From JBCDCU01 sp039180865 (GTDB lineage: Bacteria > Pseudomonadota > Alphaproteobacteria > Rhizobiales > JACESI01): DNA of 28,329 nucleotides. The notes beneath the pieces are model-generated. The model made no database searches and was not told the DNA's origin. It saw only the letters and a program-made list of their open reading frames with translations. Each line of letters opens with the position of its first letter. Positions within the stretch are counted from its first letter, which is position 1. The stretch lies in the NCBI GenBank assembly GCA_039180865.1, contig JBCDCZ010000019.1, positions 1 through 28,329 of the forward strand. Direction: 5' to 3'. Shown in pieces: positions 8,105 through 16,531 of the stretch. Both the position numbers and the translations under genes were made by a program.

Positions 8105-9290
8105 ACCTCTTTCCGGTGTCAGGGTCATTGACCTGACAAACGTGCTCGCCGGTCCATTCTGCTGCCATCAACTGGCTCACATGGGCGCGGACGTGATCAA
8201 GGTCGAGGCACCCGGACGCGGCGATCTTGCGCGTCAGCTCGGGGCCGATACGGACCTGAGTGCCGCCAATATGGGGGTATCTTTCCTTGCCCAAAATGCG
8301 GGAAAACGCTCCGTAACGCTCAATCTCAAACATCGAAAGGGCAAGGAGCTTCTGAAATCCCTCGTGAAATCAGCAGACATTCTTGTCGAGAATTTCCGAC
8401 CCGGTGTCATGGATCGGCTATCGCTCTCCTATGACACTCTCGCGCAGGAAAACGAGAGCCTTATCTATTGCGCGATTTCGGGATTTGGCCAGAACGGTCC
8501 ATGGGTTCAACACCCGGCATATGACCAGATCATCCAGGGCCTGTCCGGTGTCATGTCAATTACCGGCGACCAACAAAGCGCGCCGCTTAGGGTCGGATAT
8601 CCGATTGCCGACACAATCGGCGGACTGACCGCTGCCTTCGCAATCTCAGCCGCGCTCAATACGCAACCACGCGGGACATTCATTGATGTCTCCATGCTCG
8701 AAGCCACTCTCTCAACCATGGGCTGGGTCGTTTCCAATTTCCTGATAGGTGATCTCCGCCCCGCACCGCATGGCAATGAGAATGTGACGTCCGCACCGTC
8801 CGGAGCCTTTCAGGCCAAAGATGGCCTCTTGAACATTTCCGCCAACAAGGATGAGCAATGGGTCAGTCTCGCCCGTCATATCGGCCGTGAAGACCTGCTT
8901 GAAAGGCCCGAATTCGCGAGCCGTGAACTCCGCAAGGAAAACCGCGCGAGCCTTAACGCGGAACTCGAAAAGGCACTGGTCGTGAAGCAAGCATCCGTCT
9001 GGGCGAACGAACTGAACCAGTTGGGCGTTCCGGCCGGGGCGGTGATGACAGTGCCCGACATCCTCAACCATCCACAGGTCCGCGAGCGCGGCTTTGTGCG
9101 CGACTACGAAACTGTACCCGGCATCGATAAGACGATCAGTGTCGCGACAACCGGCTTCACGATGGACGGTAACAGGCCGCAGGTTGAAGGCCCTCCGCCA
9201 CAGCTCGGGCGTGACAATGACGAGATCTGGGGAGCATTAGGCTACAGTGCCGATGATATCGCCGCTTTCAAAGAGGATGGGGTCATATGA
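8094..9290 (+). CDS. Class III CoA-transferase (CaiB/BaiF family)
   Basis: This 398-residue cytoplasmic enzyme moves CoA from a donor thioester to a free carboxylic acid. The N-terminal block LSGVRVIDLTNVLAGPF (residues 6-22), GADVIKVEAPGRGD (31-44) and the ILVENFRPGVMDRL region (96-109) are family hallmarks. The nucleophilic Asp of the family appears to be Asp173 in YPIADTIGGL, aligning with Asp169 of CaiB (PYTADYFSGL). Length is standard. The ATG at 8094 has GGAAGGAG upstream and overlaps the AbrB-family gene by 11 bases; its stop overlaps the next gene by 4 bases. Next to a citryl-CoA-lyase-like gene, the likely job is to activate the imported acid for cleavage. The substrate cannot be read from sequence. 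Confidence 0.92.
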   Translation: MAPKPLSGVRVIDLTNVLAGPFCCHQLAHMGADVIKVEAPGRGDLARQLGADTDLSAANMGVSFLAQNAGKRSVTLNLKHRKGKELLKSLVKSADILVENFRPGVMDRLSLSYDTLAQENESLIYCAISGFGQNGPWVQHPAYDQIIQGLSGVMSITGDQQSAPLRVGYPIADTIGGLTAAFAISAALNTQPRGTFIDVSMLEATLSTMGWVVSNFLIGDLRPAPHGNENVTSAPSGAFQAKDGLLNISANKDEQWVSLARHIGREDLLERPEFASRELRKENRASLNAELEKALVVKQASVWANELNQLGVPAGAVMTVPDILNHPQVRERGFVRDYETVPGIDKTISVATTGFTMDGNRPQVEGPPPQLGRDNDEIWGALGYSADDIAAFKEDGVI

Positions 9291-10081
9291 ACGACGTTGC
9301 GGATTGGTGGCGCACCGAAATCATCGATATGGAACCTGGCCGCATCGATATTCGCGGCATGCCAATCCAAACGCTAATCGGATCTGTCTCTTTTCCGCAA
9401 ATGATATGGCTGATGATGCGCGGCAATCTTCCAAGTATCGGAGAAGCTGCTCTGCTTGAAGCAGCCCTTGTCGCAGCAGTCGACCACGGCCCACAGGCGC
9501 CTTCTATTGCGACGGCACGTATGGCGGTGACCTGCGGCCTCTCACTCAACGGTGCTCTCGCCAGTGCGGTCAACATGCTCGATGACGTCCATGGCGGCGC
9601 AGGCGAGCAAGCTGTGGAGCTTTATTCCGAGATTGATGCATCGGTGCAGGTTGGAAAACAGCTTTATAATGCTACCGCTGATGTGGTCACCACATGGCAA
9701 GAAGAGCGAACCGCGTTCATTCCGGGTTTCGGACACCGCTTTCACAAACCGGTTGATCCGCGTGCCCCGCGCCTTTTGGGGCTTGTAGATAAGGCGCAAA
9801 CCGAGGGAATCGTGTCAGGGCGATTCGCTGCAATCGGGCGCGCCGTTGAAGTCTGCCTGTTTAATCAGAAAGAAAAGCCGGTCCCGATGAATATCGACGG
9901 TGCAACGGCTGTGATTTACGCCGAACTCGGATTTGCACCGCCGCTGGCCCGCGGCCTCTTTTGCTTGTCCAGATCCGTCGGCGCCCTCGCCCATGCGTGG
10001 GAACAGACACAACAAGGTGGGCGGAACAAAGGCCCTACCCCGCCGCACTACCGATGGACCTATGACGGCAAAACCAAATGA
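9287..10081 (+). CDS. Citryl-CoA lyase / short citrate-synthase-fold protein
   Basis: This 264-residue protein is much shorter than a true citrate synthase (about 430) and matches the size of citryl-CoA-lyase-type members of that superfamily. The three catalytic positions of citrate synthase are all present: His102 in DVHGGAGEQ, His150 in GFGHRFH followed by DPR (157-159), and Asp204 in NIDGATAV. It would cleave a citryl-CoA-like thioester to acetyl-CoA and a 2-oxo acid such as oxaloacetate, or run the reverse condensation. The start overlaps the CoA-transferase stop as ATGA. Placed after TctCBA and a CoA-transferase, it plausibly completes uptake, activation and cleavage. Citramalyl-CoA or another homologue is equally possible as substrate. 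Strong for fold, moderate for reaction. Confidence 0.88.
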   Translation: MNDVADWWRTEIIDMEPGRIDIRGMPIQTLIGSVSFPQMIWLMMRGNLPSIGEAALLEAALVAAVDHGPQAPSIATARMAVTCGLSLNGALASAVNMLDDVHGGAGEQAVELYSEIDASVQVGKQLYNATADVVTTWQEERTAFIPGFGHRFHKPVDPRAPRLLGLVDKAQTEGIVSGRFAAIGRAVEVCLFNQKEKPVPMNIDGATAVIYAELGFAPPLARGLFCLSRSVGALAHAWEQTQQGGRNKGPTPPHYRWTYDGKTK

Positions 10082-10221
10082 GCAGCTCCAGAGCGGGAGC
10101 GGCAAATTTACACGAAGCCATCAATCTGCAACGTCTTGAATTGACAAGGCATAGGCGCATTGTGAAAAGTCGCGCACAGGGTTTTCAGCCAAAGTCTGCA
10201 TACTTCATGGAGCATTGAGAT

Positions 10222-11472
10222 ATGCGCTATTCCGTTTGGGAAATCATAAGTCAGGGGTTGTCGGGCAATAAGGGCTGGAAGCCTGTTTGGCGCGAACCTG
10301 ATCCCAAGGCACATTATGACATTGTCATCGTGGGCGGCGGCGGCCACGGTCTTGCGACGGCCTTCTATCTCGCGACCTATCACGGCATCACAAATGTCGC
10401 CGTTCTTGAAAAGGGTTGGATCGGTGGTGGCAATGTCGGCCGAAACACGACGATTATCCGCTCGAACTATCTCCTGCCCGGAAACGAACCGTTTTATGAG
10501 CTGTCTCTAAAGCTCTGGGAAGGCCTCGAGCAGGACCTGAATTACAACGCCATGGTTTCGCAACGCGGGATCGTCAATCTCTATCATTCAGACAGCCAAC
10601 GGGACGCCTATGCCCGCCGCGGCAATGCAATGCGGCTTCACGGTGTGGACGCGGAGCTTCTCGACGAGCGCGAGATCCGGGGCCTCTGTCCTTTTCTAGA
10701 TTTCGATAACGGGCGCTTTCCGGTTAAAGGCGGCCTCCTACAAAAACGCGGCGGCACAGTGCGGCACGACGCGGTCGCCTGGGGCTATGCCCGCGGCGCT
10801 GATAGTCGCGGGATAGATATCATTCAAAATTGCGAAGTCACCGGCTTCCAGATTGAGAAAGGTGTCTGCAAAGGCGTTGAAACAAACCGTGGTGCAATCA
10901 AGGCAGATAAGGTTGCCGTCTGCGTTGCCGGGTCGTCAGGTAAGGTGATGGCTGCGGCTGGTCTGAGGTTGCCGATTGAAAGCCATGTCCTTCAGGCCTT
11001 TGTCTCGGAAGGGCTGAAACCCGTGATCCCGAATGTCATCACTTTCGGAGCAGGTCATTTTTACATTTCGCAATCGGACAAAGGCGGGCTCGTCTTCGGG
11101 GGCGATATCGACGGCTATAACACCTACGCCCAGCGCGGAAATCTCCCGGTCGTCGAAGATGTTTGCGAAGGCGGTATGGCGGTAATGCCTATGATCGGTA
11201 GAGCTCGGATGGTGCGTTCCTGGGGCGGTATTATGGATATGTCGATGGACGGTTCGCCCTTTATCGACAAAACGCCGATTGAGGGTCTCTATTTCAATGG
11301 CGGCTGGTGCTATGGCGGCTTCAAGGCAACGCCTGGCTCAGGCTTTTGCTACGCACATCTCCTCGCGACAGGAAAGCCGCACAAGGTTGCGACGGAAATG
11401 CGGCTCGACCGTTTCCGAACGGGTCATATGATCGACGAACGGGGCGCAGGCGCCCAACCGAACCTGCATTAG
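10222..11472 (+). CDS. soxB: Sarcosine oxidase beta subunit
   Basis: This 416-residue flavoprotein subunit of heterotetrameric sarcosine oxidase oxidises the N-methyl amine. The dinucleotide-binding motif VGGGGHG lies at residues 37-43, giving the FAD site. The RGGTVRHDAVAWGYARGA block contains His182, which aligns with the histidine that covalently carries FMN in characterised enzymes. The C-terminal FNGGWCYGGFKATPGSG (from about residue 366) is characteristic of SoxB. It is the first gene of a soxBDAG operon, after a 140-bp gap behind the lyase gene. GGAG lies about 10 bases before the ATG. All expected features are present and the length is usual. Sarcosine is the default substrate, but a related N-alkyl amino acid is possible given the neighbours. 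Confidence 0.95.
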   Translation: MRYSVWEIISQGLSGNKGWKPVWREPDPKAHYDIVIVGGGGHGLATAFYLATYHGITNVAVLEKGWIGGGNVGRNTTIIRSNYLLPGNEPFYELSLKLWEGLEQDLNYNAMVSQRGIVNLYHSDSQRDAYARRGNAMRLHGVDAELLDEREIRGLCPFLDFDNGRFPVKGGLLQKRGGTVRHDAVAWGYARGADSRGIDIIQNCEVTGFQIEKGVCKGVETNRGAIKADKVAVCVAGSSGKVMAAAGLRLPIESHVLQAFVSEGLKPVIPNVITFGAGHFYISQSDKGGLVFGGDIDGYNTYAQRGNLPVVEDVCEGGMAVMPMIGRARMVRSWGGIMDMSMDGSPFIDKTPIEGLYFNGGWCYGGFKATPGSGFCYAHLLATGKPHKVATEMRLDRFRTGHMIDERGAGAQPNLH

Positions 11473-11483
11473 GATCCGGCGTA

Positions 11484-11774
11484 ATGATTATCGAACACCC
11501 TCTCCTTGGCCCCCGTGATGCATCCGAATTCACCTATCTAGGCGATGCGAGCCTGATCGAGCGCCCCGATCCGGATGCCCTTGAAGCGGCGGACGCTTAT
11601 TATGACTACCTTTACATTCGCGACAATCCGGCAGGCGACCACCGCGAACTCTGGTTTCACGAACAGGGCGACCGGTCCTGGCTTGTCGTCACCCGCAACA
11701 CGCTCACCCATGAAATCCTGAATGTTGAGCTTGCCCGCGACGTCGCGCTCAAAGCAAGACGGGCGAAGAAATGA
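11484..11774 (+). CDS. soxD: Sarcosine oxidase delta subunit, zinc ligands missing
   Basis: This is a 96-residue small subunit of heterotetrameric sarcosine oxidase. Position between soxB and soxA and the conserved blocks GPRDASEF (9-16), ELWFHEQGDRSW (55-66) and RNTLTHEIL (71-79) identify it. Characterised SoxD binds structural zinc through a CPxCG pair plus a His and a third Cys. Here the pair reads HPLLG (5-9) and the third Cys position is Asp63; only His59 remains. There is no cysteine in the whole protein, so it probably does not hold zinc in the known way. The ATG at 11484 is 11 bases after the soxB stop. The stop overlaps the soxA ribosome-binding site. Family call is secure; the loss of zinc is inferred from the residues. 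Confidence 0.92.
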   Translation: MIIEHPLLGPRDASEFTYLGDASLIERPDPDALEAADAYYDYLYIRDNPAGDHRELWFHEQGDRSWLVVTRNTLTHEILNVELARDVALKARRAKK

Positions 11775-11784
11775 GGATGCCGTC

Positions 11785-14727
11785 ATGAAAGCCCATCGCA
11801 TCTCAGGCGGCCTCATCGACCGAACAAAGCCGCTGACATTCTCATTCAATCACGAGCGCTACCAGGGTTTTGAAGGTGACACACTTGCATCCGCGCTCGT
11901 GGCAAACGGCATTAAACTTGTGGGTCGGTCTTTCAAGTATCACAGGCCACGCGGCATTTTCTCCGCTGGATCGGAAGAACCGAACGCCCTTTTTCAGATT
12001 GGTCATGAGGCCCATCAGGAACCCAATTGCCGGGGTACTGTCACCGAGCTTTATGACGGCCTTGAAGCGACAAGCCAAAATCACTTGGGCTTCCTTTCGC
12101 ATGATCTTCTTGCCGTCAATGATCTGCTCTCCCCGTTTTTAAGCGCCGGTTTCTATTACAAAACCTTCATGTGGCCGAAGAGTTTCTGGGAGAAACTCTA
12201 TGAGCCTGTCATCCGCTCTGCAGCAGGCCTTGGCGCCCTCTCAAAACGCCCCGACCCGGACGTCTATGACAAAGGGTATCTTCATTGCGATCTCCTCGTC
12301 ATTGGTGCAGGCCCCGCAGGGTTATGGGCCGCCGTGAACGCGGCCCGCGCGGGCGCGCAGGTGATCATCGCGGATGAAGATTTCCTGCCCGGCGGTCGCC
12401 TCAACTCAGAGCGCCTTGAAGTCGATGGCATGCCGGGGGCGGCCTGGGCATCAAAGATTGCCGAAGAATTGCAAGCCCAGGACAATGTGCGGTTTATGAC
12501 GAGGACGACTGTCTTCGGCACCTATGACCATGGCATTTATGGCGCGCTTGAGCGCAAGACCGATCACCTTTTGGACAGTGGCGGCAAACCGCGTCAGGTT
12601 CTGTGGCGGATCTACTCAAAACGGTCCCTTCTTTGTACCGGAGCAATCGAACGGCCAATCGCCTTCGGCAACAATGACCGGCCAGGCATCATGCTCGCAG
12701 GCGCTGCCCGAACCTACCTCAATCGCTATGCCGCTGTGCCCGGCCAGTCGGTCGCTGTCTTCACCAACAATGACGATGGCTGGCAGACAGCCTTCGACTT
12801 TGCCGAGGCGGGCATCGAAGTCAAAGCTGTCATCGACACACGCAGTGACTGCCGGAAGATTGCACCGGAAGGGGCTATGCCTTTCTATGGCGATCAGGTG
12901 ATCGATACGAAGGGACGTAAGGGTGTGAACCTTTCCCTCTTGAAGAGCGGTGCGGGTGTCGAATGTGATTTCCTTGCGGTTTCCGGTGGATGGAACCCTG
13001 CTCTTCACCTCACCTGTCACCAACGCGGCAAACCGCAATGGAACGATGCGATTAACGCGTTTATCCCCTCATCCGATCTCCCGAGAGGCATGAGCGTAGC
13101 CGGTGCTGCAAACGGATATCTGACCCTTGCCGCGGCCCTTGAGGAAGCCAATCGAGTAGCACTTTCGGCGACGGAAGATCTTGGTTTCAAACCGAAACCT
13201 ACACCGGTGCCAACAGCGAGTGATGAAGCATACGAAGGTGCACCCTTCTGGTATGTGGCGGATAGCAAATCACGCGCCTTTGTCGACCTTCAAAACGATG
13301 TCACGTCAAAAGACATCGCTCTCGCACACCAGGAAGGGTTCCGGTCGGTTGAACATCTTAAACGGTACACAACCATGGGCATGGCAACCGACCAGGGCAA
13401 GACGTCTAACATTCTGGGGCTTGCGATTTCTGCCCATTACACCGGGAAGACGATCCCTGAAACGGGGACCACAATCTTTCGCCCGCCCTATACACCGGTC
13501 CCGATCGGCGCTTTTGCTGGGCGTTCCCGCGGCAAGGACTTCCGCCCGGCCCGTCTGACGCCGAGTCATCAATGGGCAAGCAAGAATGGAGCGAGTTTCG
13601 TAGAAACGGGCCTTTGGCTGCGGGCGGAATGGTATGTAAAGCCTGGCGAAAAGGGTTGGCGTGACAGCGTTGACAGGGAAGCGAAAGCCGTTCGCGAAGG
13701 TGTCGGGATTTGCGATGTCACAACCCTTGGCAAGATCGACATTCAGGGACGTAACGCAGGCACATTCCTGGATAAGGTCTACACCAATACGTTCTCAACG
13801 CTTGCCGTCGGTAAGGTCCGCTATGGGCTTATGCTGCGCGAAGACGGCCATGCCATGGACGACGGCACAACGGCACGTCTTGGTGAAACCCATTTCGTTA
13901 TGACGACCACAACGGCAAACGCCGTTCTGGTCTACCGTCATCTGGAATTCTGCCGCCAGTGTCTCTTCCCGGATCTCGATGTCCATTTGATATCGACAAC
14001 CGAAGAATGGGCACAATTCGCAGTCGCAGGTCCGAAGTCACGTGCTCTTCTCGAAAAGATCGCTGACAATCCGGCAGACCTTTCCAATGAAGCTTTCCCA
14101 TTCATGGCGTGCGGTGAGATTGCGATTTGTGGCGGTCTTAACGCGCGGCTTTTCCGAATATCCTTTTCCGGTGAACTCGCTTACGAAATTGCCGTCCCAC
14201 GACGCTACGGGCACGCACTCTTCGACCGATTGATCAAAGATGGAAAAGCGTTCGGCGCGGTTCCGTACGGGACCGAAGCGCTCAACGTGCTCAGAATTGA
14301 AAAGGGCCATGCGACAGCCAATGAGATTTGTGGTCAGGTCGGCGCCCAAGCTTTGGGTCTTGGCAAAATGCTCTCGTCCAAAAAAGACTTCATTGGCAAG
14401 ACGCTTGGCAAGCGACCGGGGATCGCTGAGACGGACCTCAGACTGGCAGGCTTTCGGCCTCTCGACCGCAACCGGATTTTGACAGCAGGCGCGCATTTCA
14501 TCAGCAACGGGCAACCTGTCTCTCTTGAAAACGATGAGGGGTGGATGACATCGGTCGCCTATTCACCAGGCCTCGGTTATTCGATTGGCCTTGGTTTTAT
14601 CAAAAACGGGGATGAACGGGTCGGCGAGATCGTGACGGCCTTCGACGCCGTTCGCGACAATTCGATGGATGTGGAGATCGTGTCGCCGCATTTCGTAGAT
14701 CCGGAAGGAGAGCGGCTCCGTGGCTAA
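11785..14727 (+). CDS. soxA: Sarcosine oxidase alpha subunit
   Basis: This 980-residue large subunit has three parts. The N-terminal region has the SoxA/ferredoxin-like start (GFEGDTLASALVANG, residues 28-42, and the GRSFKYHRPRG block). A dinucleotide-binding region follows, with IGAGPAGL at residues 173-180, where NAD binds in known enzymes. The C-terminal aminomethyltransferase (GcvT-like) region begins near residue 600 and includes GTEALNVLRIEKGH; it binds tetrahydrofolate and traps the C1 unit as methylene-THF. The ATG at 11785 has GAGGA (11773-11777) seven bases upstream. An earlier in-frame start at 11722 lies inside soxD and lacks this signal. Length is typical. It overlaps soxG by 8 bases. 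Product and family are clear. Confidence 0.96.
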   Translation: MKAHRISGGLIDRTKPLTFSFNHERYQGFEGDTLASALVANGIKLVGRSFKYHRPRGIFSAGSEEPNALFQIGHEAHQEPNCRGTVTELYDGLEATSQNHLGFLSHDLLAVNDLLSPFLSAGFYYKTFMWPKSFWEKLYEPVIRSAAGLGALSKRPDPDVYDKGYLHCDLLVIGAGPAGLWAAVNAARAGAQVIIADEDFLPGGRLNSERLEVDGMPGAAWASKIAEELQAQDNVRFMTRTTVFGTYDHGIYGALERKTDHLLDSGGKPRQVLWRIYSKRSLLCTGAIERPIAFGNNDRPGIMLAGAARTYLNRYAAVPGQSVAVFTNNDDGWQTAFDFAEAGIEVKAVIDTRSDCRKIAPEGAMPFYGDQVIDTKGRKGVNLSLLKSGAGVECDFLAVSGGWNPALHLTCHQRGKPQWNDAINAFIPSSDLPRGMSVAGAANGYLTLAAALEEANRVALSATEDLGFKPKPTPVPTASDEAYEGAPFWYVADSKSRAFVDLQNDVTSKDIALAHQEGFRSVEHLKRYTTMGMATDQGKTSNILGLAISAHYTGKTIPETGTTIFRPPYTPVPIGAFAGRSRGKDFRPARLTPSHQWASKNGASFVETGLWLRAEWYVKPGEKGWRDSVDREAKAVREGVGICDVTTLGKIDIQGRNAGTFLDKVYTNTFSTLAVGKVRYGLMLREDGHAMDDGTTARLGETHFVMTTTTANAVLVYRHLEFCRQCLFPDLDVHLISTTEEWAQFAVAGPKSRALLEKIADNPADLSNEAFPFMACGEIAICGGLNARLFRISFSGELAYEIAVPRRYGHALFDRLIKDGKAFGAVPYGTEALNVLRIEKGHATANEICGQVGAQALGLGKMLSSKKDFIGKTLGKRPGIAETDLRLAGFRPLDRNRILTAGAHFISNGQPVSLENDEGWMTSVAYSPGLGYSIGLGFIKNGDERVGEIVTAFDAVRDNSMDVEIVSPHFVDPEGERLRG

Positions 14728-15289
14728 AGCACCTCTCAAGGCGATATCGCCGCTCAACGGATACCGGAAATCCTTCGGCAAAACAAAGCTTGAGGAAGTC
14801 TCCGGCCTCTCCATCGTCTCGCTCGCAATACCACAGCGCGGAAAGACGAAACTGTCCGATGCCCTCAAGACAGCATTCGGAGTTGCCGTTCCAGCACCTG
14901 GTAAGACACTCTCTATGACAAGCGAAAGCGGGCTTCTGATCGGTCTTCAATCCGATCTTGTTTTCGCGTTGTTCACGAAGGACATGCCGGATCCTGTCGG
15001 TTTTGTCGGTGGCAAGATCGGCGATACGGCCTATCTCACGCGCCAGTCCGATGGCTGGTGCGCCCTGCGTCTCTCGGGCCCTTTGACTTTTGGAGCTCTT
15101 GAGCGCCTTTCACAGGTTGATCTGTCGCCAAAGTCGTTTCCGGTTGGAGCGGTTGCACGCACGGCTATGGAGCATCTCAACGTCATTGCTATCCGCGAAG
15201 ACAAAGAGGCATTCCTGCTGTTGTCGGCGTCCTCGTCTGCTCCCTCTTTCCTCCACGCCGTAGAAACGTCAGTCCAATATGTCCTCTAA
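14720..15289 (+). CDS. soxG: Sarcosine oxidase gamma subunit
   Basis: This is the 189-residue gamma subunit of heterotetrameric sarcosine oxidase, identified by position after soxA, by size, and by motifs such as DGWCALRLSGP (about 112-122) and the ALERLSQVDLSPKSFPVGAVARTAMEHLNV region, which resembles a GcvT-like half-domain. It starts with GTG at 14720, preceded by GGAAGGAG nine bases upstream, and overlaps the end of soxA by 8 bases, which suggests translational coupling. The N-terminal SPLNGYRK is common in SoxG sequences. The gamma subunit has a structural role in the known complex. Together with soxB, soxD and soxA it makes a complete set in the usual BDAG order. Confidence 0.92.
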   Translation: MAKAPLKAISPLNGYRKSFGKTKLEEVSGLSIVSLAIPQRGKTKLSDALKTAFGVAVPAPGKTLSMTSESGLLIGLQSDLVFALFTKDMPDPVGFVGGKIGDTAYLTRQSDGWCALRLSGPLTFGALERLSQVDLSPKSFPVGAVARTAMEHLNVIAIREDKEAFLLLSASSSAPSFLHAVETSVQYVL

Positions 15290-15309
15290 CGTTCTTGGGG
15301 AAACCTGAT

Positions 15310-16506
15310 TTGAAGAAAACGCCAACGAAAGACAGTTATGACGTTGTTATAATCGGTGGGGCGATGATGGGATCTTCGGCCGCCTGGTTCCTGTCAAACC
15401 ATCCAGCTTTTGATGGCAGTATTCTCGTGGTGGAACGCGATCCGACCTATGAATGGTGCTCAACCGCGCATACAAGCTCCTGCATCAGGCAGCAGTTCTC
15501 GACCCGGATCAACATTGAAATCTCGCAATATGGCGCGTCCTTCATCCGGAATTTTCGCGATGAGATCGGTGACGCGGAAGCCCCCGACATAACGCTACAA
15601 AGCTTCGGTTACATGTACCTTACTGATAACGAAGTTTTTGCGGAGGCGTTGCGTGAAGTGCAAGAACTTCAGGCATCGCTTGGTGCAGGAACAAAGATCC
15701 TGACCCCCGATGAAATTCTATCCGTCTACCCGTTTTACAATCTCGATGGGATCGTGCTCGGCAGCCACAACACAAAGGATGAAGGCTATTTCGACGGCCA
15801 CACGATCTTCCAGTGGTGGCGCAAAAAAGCTCGCGAGAACGGTGTGGAGTACGTGGAAAACGAAGTTGTCGACATAGCCGTTCGAGACGACCGTATTGCT
15901 AGCGTCACGCTAAAGACCGGAGAAACCATACCTGTTGGAACACTCGTGAATGCCTCAGGTACAAGGGGCGCCCGCACCGCGCGAATGGCCGGTCTCGATA
16001 TTCCGGTTGAGCCAAGACGGCGCTACACATTCATTATCGATTGCGCGACGGACCTTCCGTCTGACCTGCCGCTCACCATCGACCCATCCGGGGTCTATGT
16101 GCGCACGGACGGACGCTATTACATGACGGGCGCCTCACCGGATCCGGATCCGGCGGTTGATTTCGACGATTTCACACCCAATCACGCGATCTTCGAAGAA
16201 AAGATCTGGCCGGCGATTGCAAACCGCGTTCCGGCATTCGAAGCGGTCAAGGTCGTGAATTCATGGGTCGGCCACTATGCTTACAATACGCTTGACCAGA
16301 ACGCGATTGTGGGGCCTCACACGCGGGTTGGTAACTTCATTTTCATGAACGGCTTTTCCGGTCATGGGTTCCAGCAATCACCTGCTATGGGGCGCGGGGT
16401 CGCAGAACTCATTGCAACCGGCGGTTATGAAACCCTCGATCTGTCGGATCTTTCTTTTCACCGGATCGAGAAGGGAGAGCCCTTTCTCGAAAAAGCAATA
16501 ATCTAA
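15310..16506 (+). CDS. FAD-dependent amine oxidoreductase (DAO/FOXRED1-like)
   Basis: This flavoprotein of about 398 residues belongs to the D-amino-acid-oxidase-like superfamily. The FAD-binding start VVIIGGAMMG lies at residues 12-21, and the RQQFS motif (60-64), following STAHTSSCI, is typical of the FOXRED1/sarcosine-dehydrogenase-like branch. No folate-binding C-terminal domain is present. The TTG at 15310 is chosen because GGGGAAA (15297-15303) lies six bases upstream; another in-frame TTG at 15295 would add five residues, and the first ATG falls inside the FAD motif. It follows soxG by 20 bases and is the last gene of the operon, so it probably acts on a related amine, or one step before or after the SoxBDAG reaction. 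The exact substrate is unknown. Confidence 0.88.
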   Translation: MKKTPTKDSYDVVIIGGAMMGSSAAWFLSNHPAFDGSILVVERDPTYEWCSTAHTSSCIRQQFSTRINIEISQYGASFIRNFRDEIGDAEAPDITLQSFGYMYLTDNEVFAEALREVQELQASLGAGTKILTPDEILSVYPFYNLDGIVLGSHNTKDEGYFDGHTIFQWWRKKARENGVEYVENEVVDIAVRDDRIASVTLKTGETIPVGTLVNASGTRGARTARMAGLDIPVEPRRRYTFIIDCATDLPSDLPLTIDPSGVYVRTDGRYYMTGASPDPDPAVDFDDFTPNHAIFEEKIWPAIANRVPAFEAVKVVNSWVGHYAYNTLDQNAIVGPHTRVGNFIFMNGFSGHGFQQSPAMGRGVAELIATGGYETLDLSDLSFHRIEKGEPFLEKAII

Positions 16507-16517
16507 GGAAACCTTAG
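16503..16517. terminator. Small palindrome between converging operons
   Basis: CTAAGG (16503-16508), AAA, CCTTAG (16512-16517) is a perfect 6-bp stem that includes the stop codon of the FAD oxidoreductase gene, within the 25-bp gap between converging genes. It has no strong T-tract in either direction. It may act weakly on both strands. Confidence 0.3.
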
Positions 16518-16531
16518 GCTTTCAGGATATG

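Noticed and set aside
8700..8705. Glu203 of the CoA-transferase (SMLEA) as a replacement of the catalytic Asp
   Set aside because: On checking against the CaiB sequence, the catalytic Asp lies in the PYTAD-type motif. That motif is intact here as YPIAD with Asp173, so no key residue is missing.
10085..10100. GCTCC-loop-GGAGC hairpin after the lyase gene as a terminator
   Set aside because: The stem is only 5 bp and no T-tract follows. It may be chance.
10141..10169. Perfect TTGACA (10141-10146) as a soxB promoter
   Set aside because: No acceptable -10 hexamer stands 16-18 bases downstream (GAAAAG at that place), so a promoter call is not supported.
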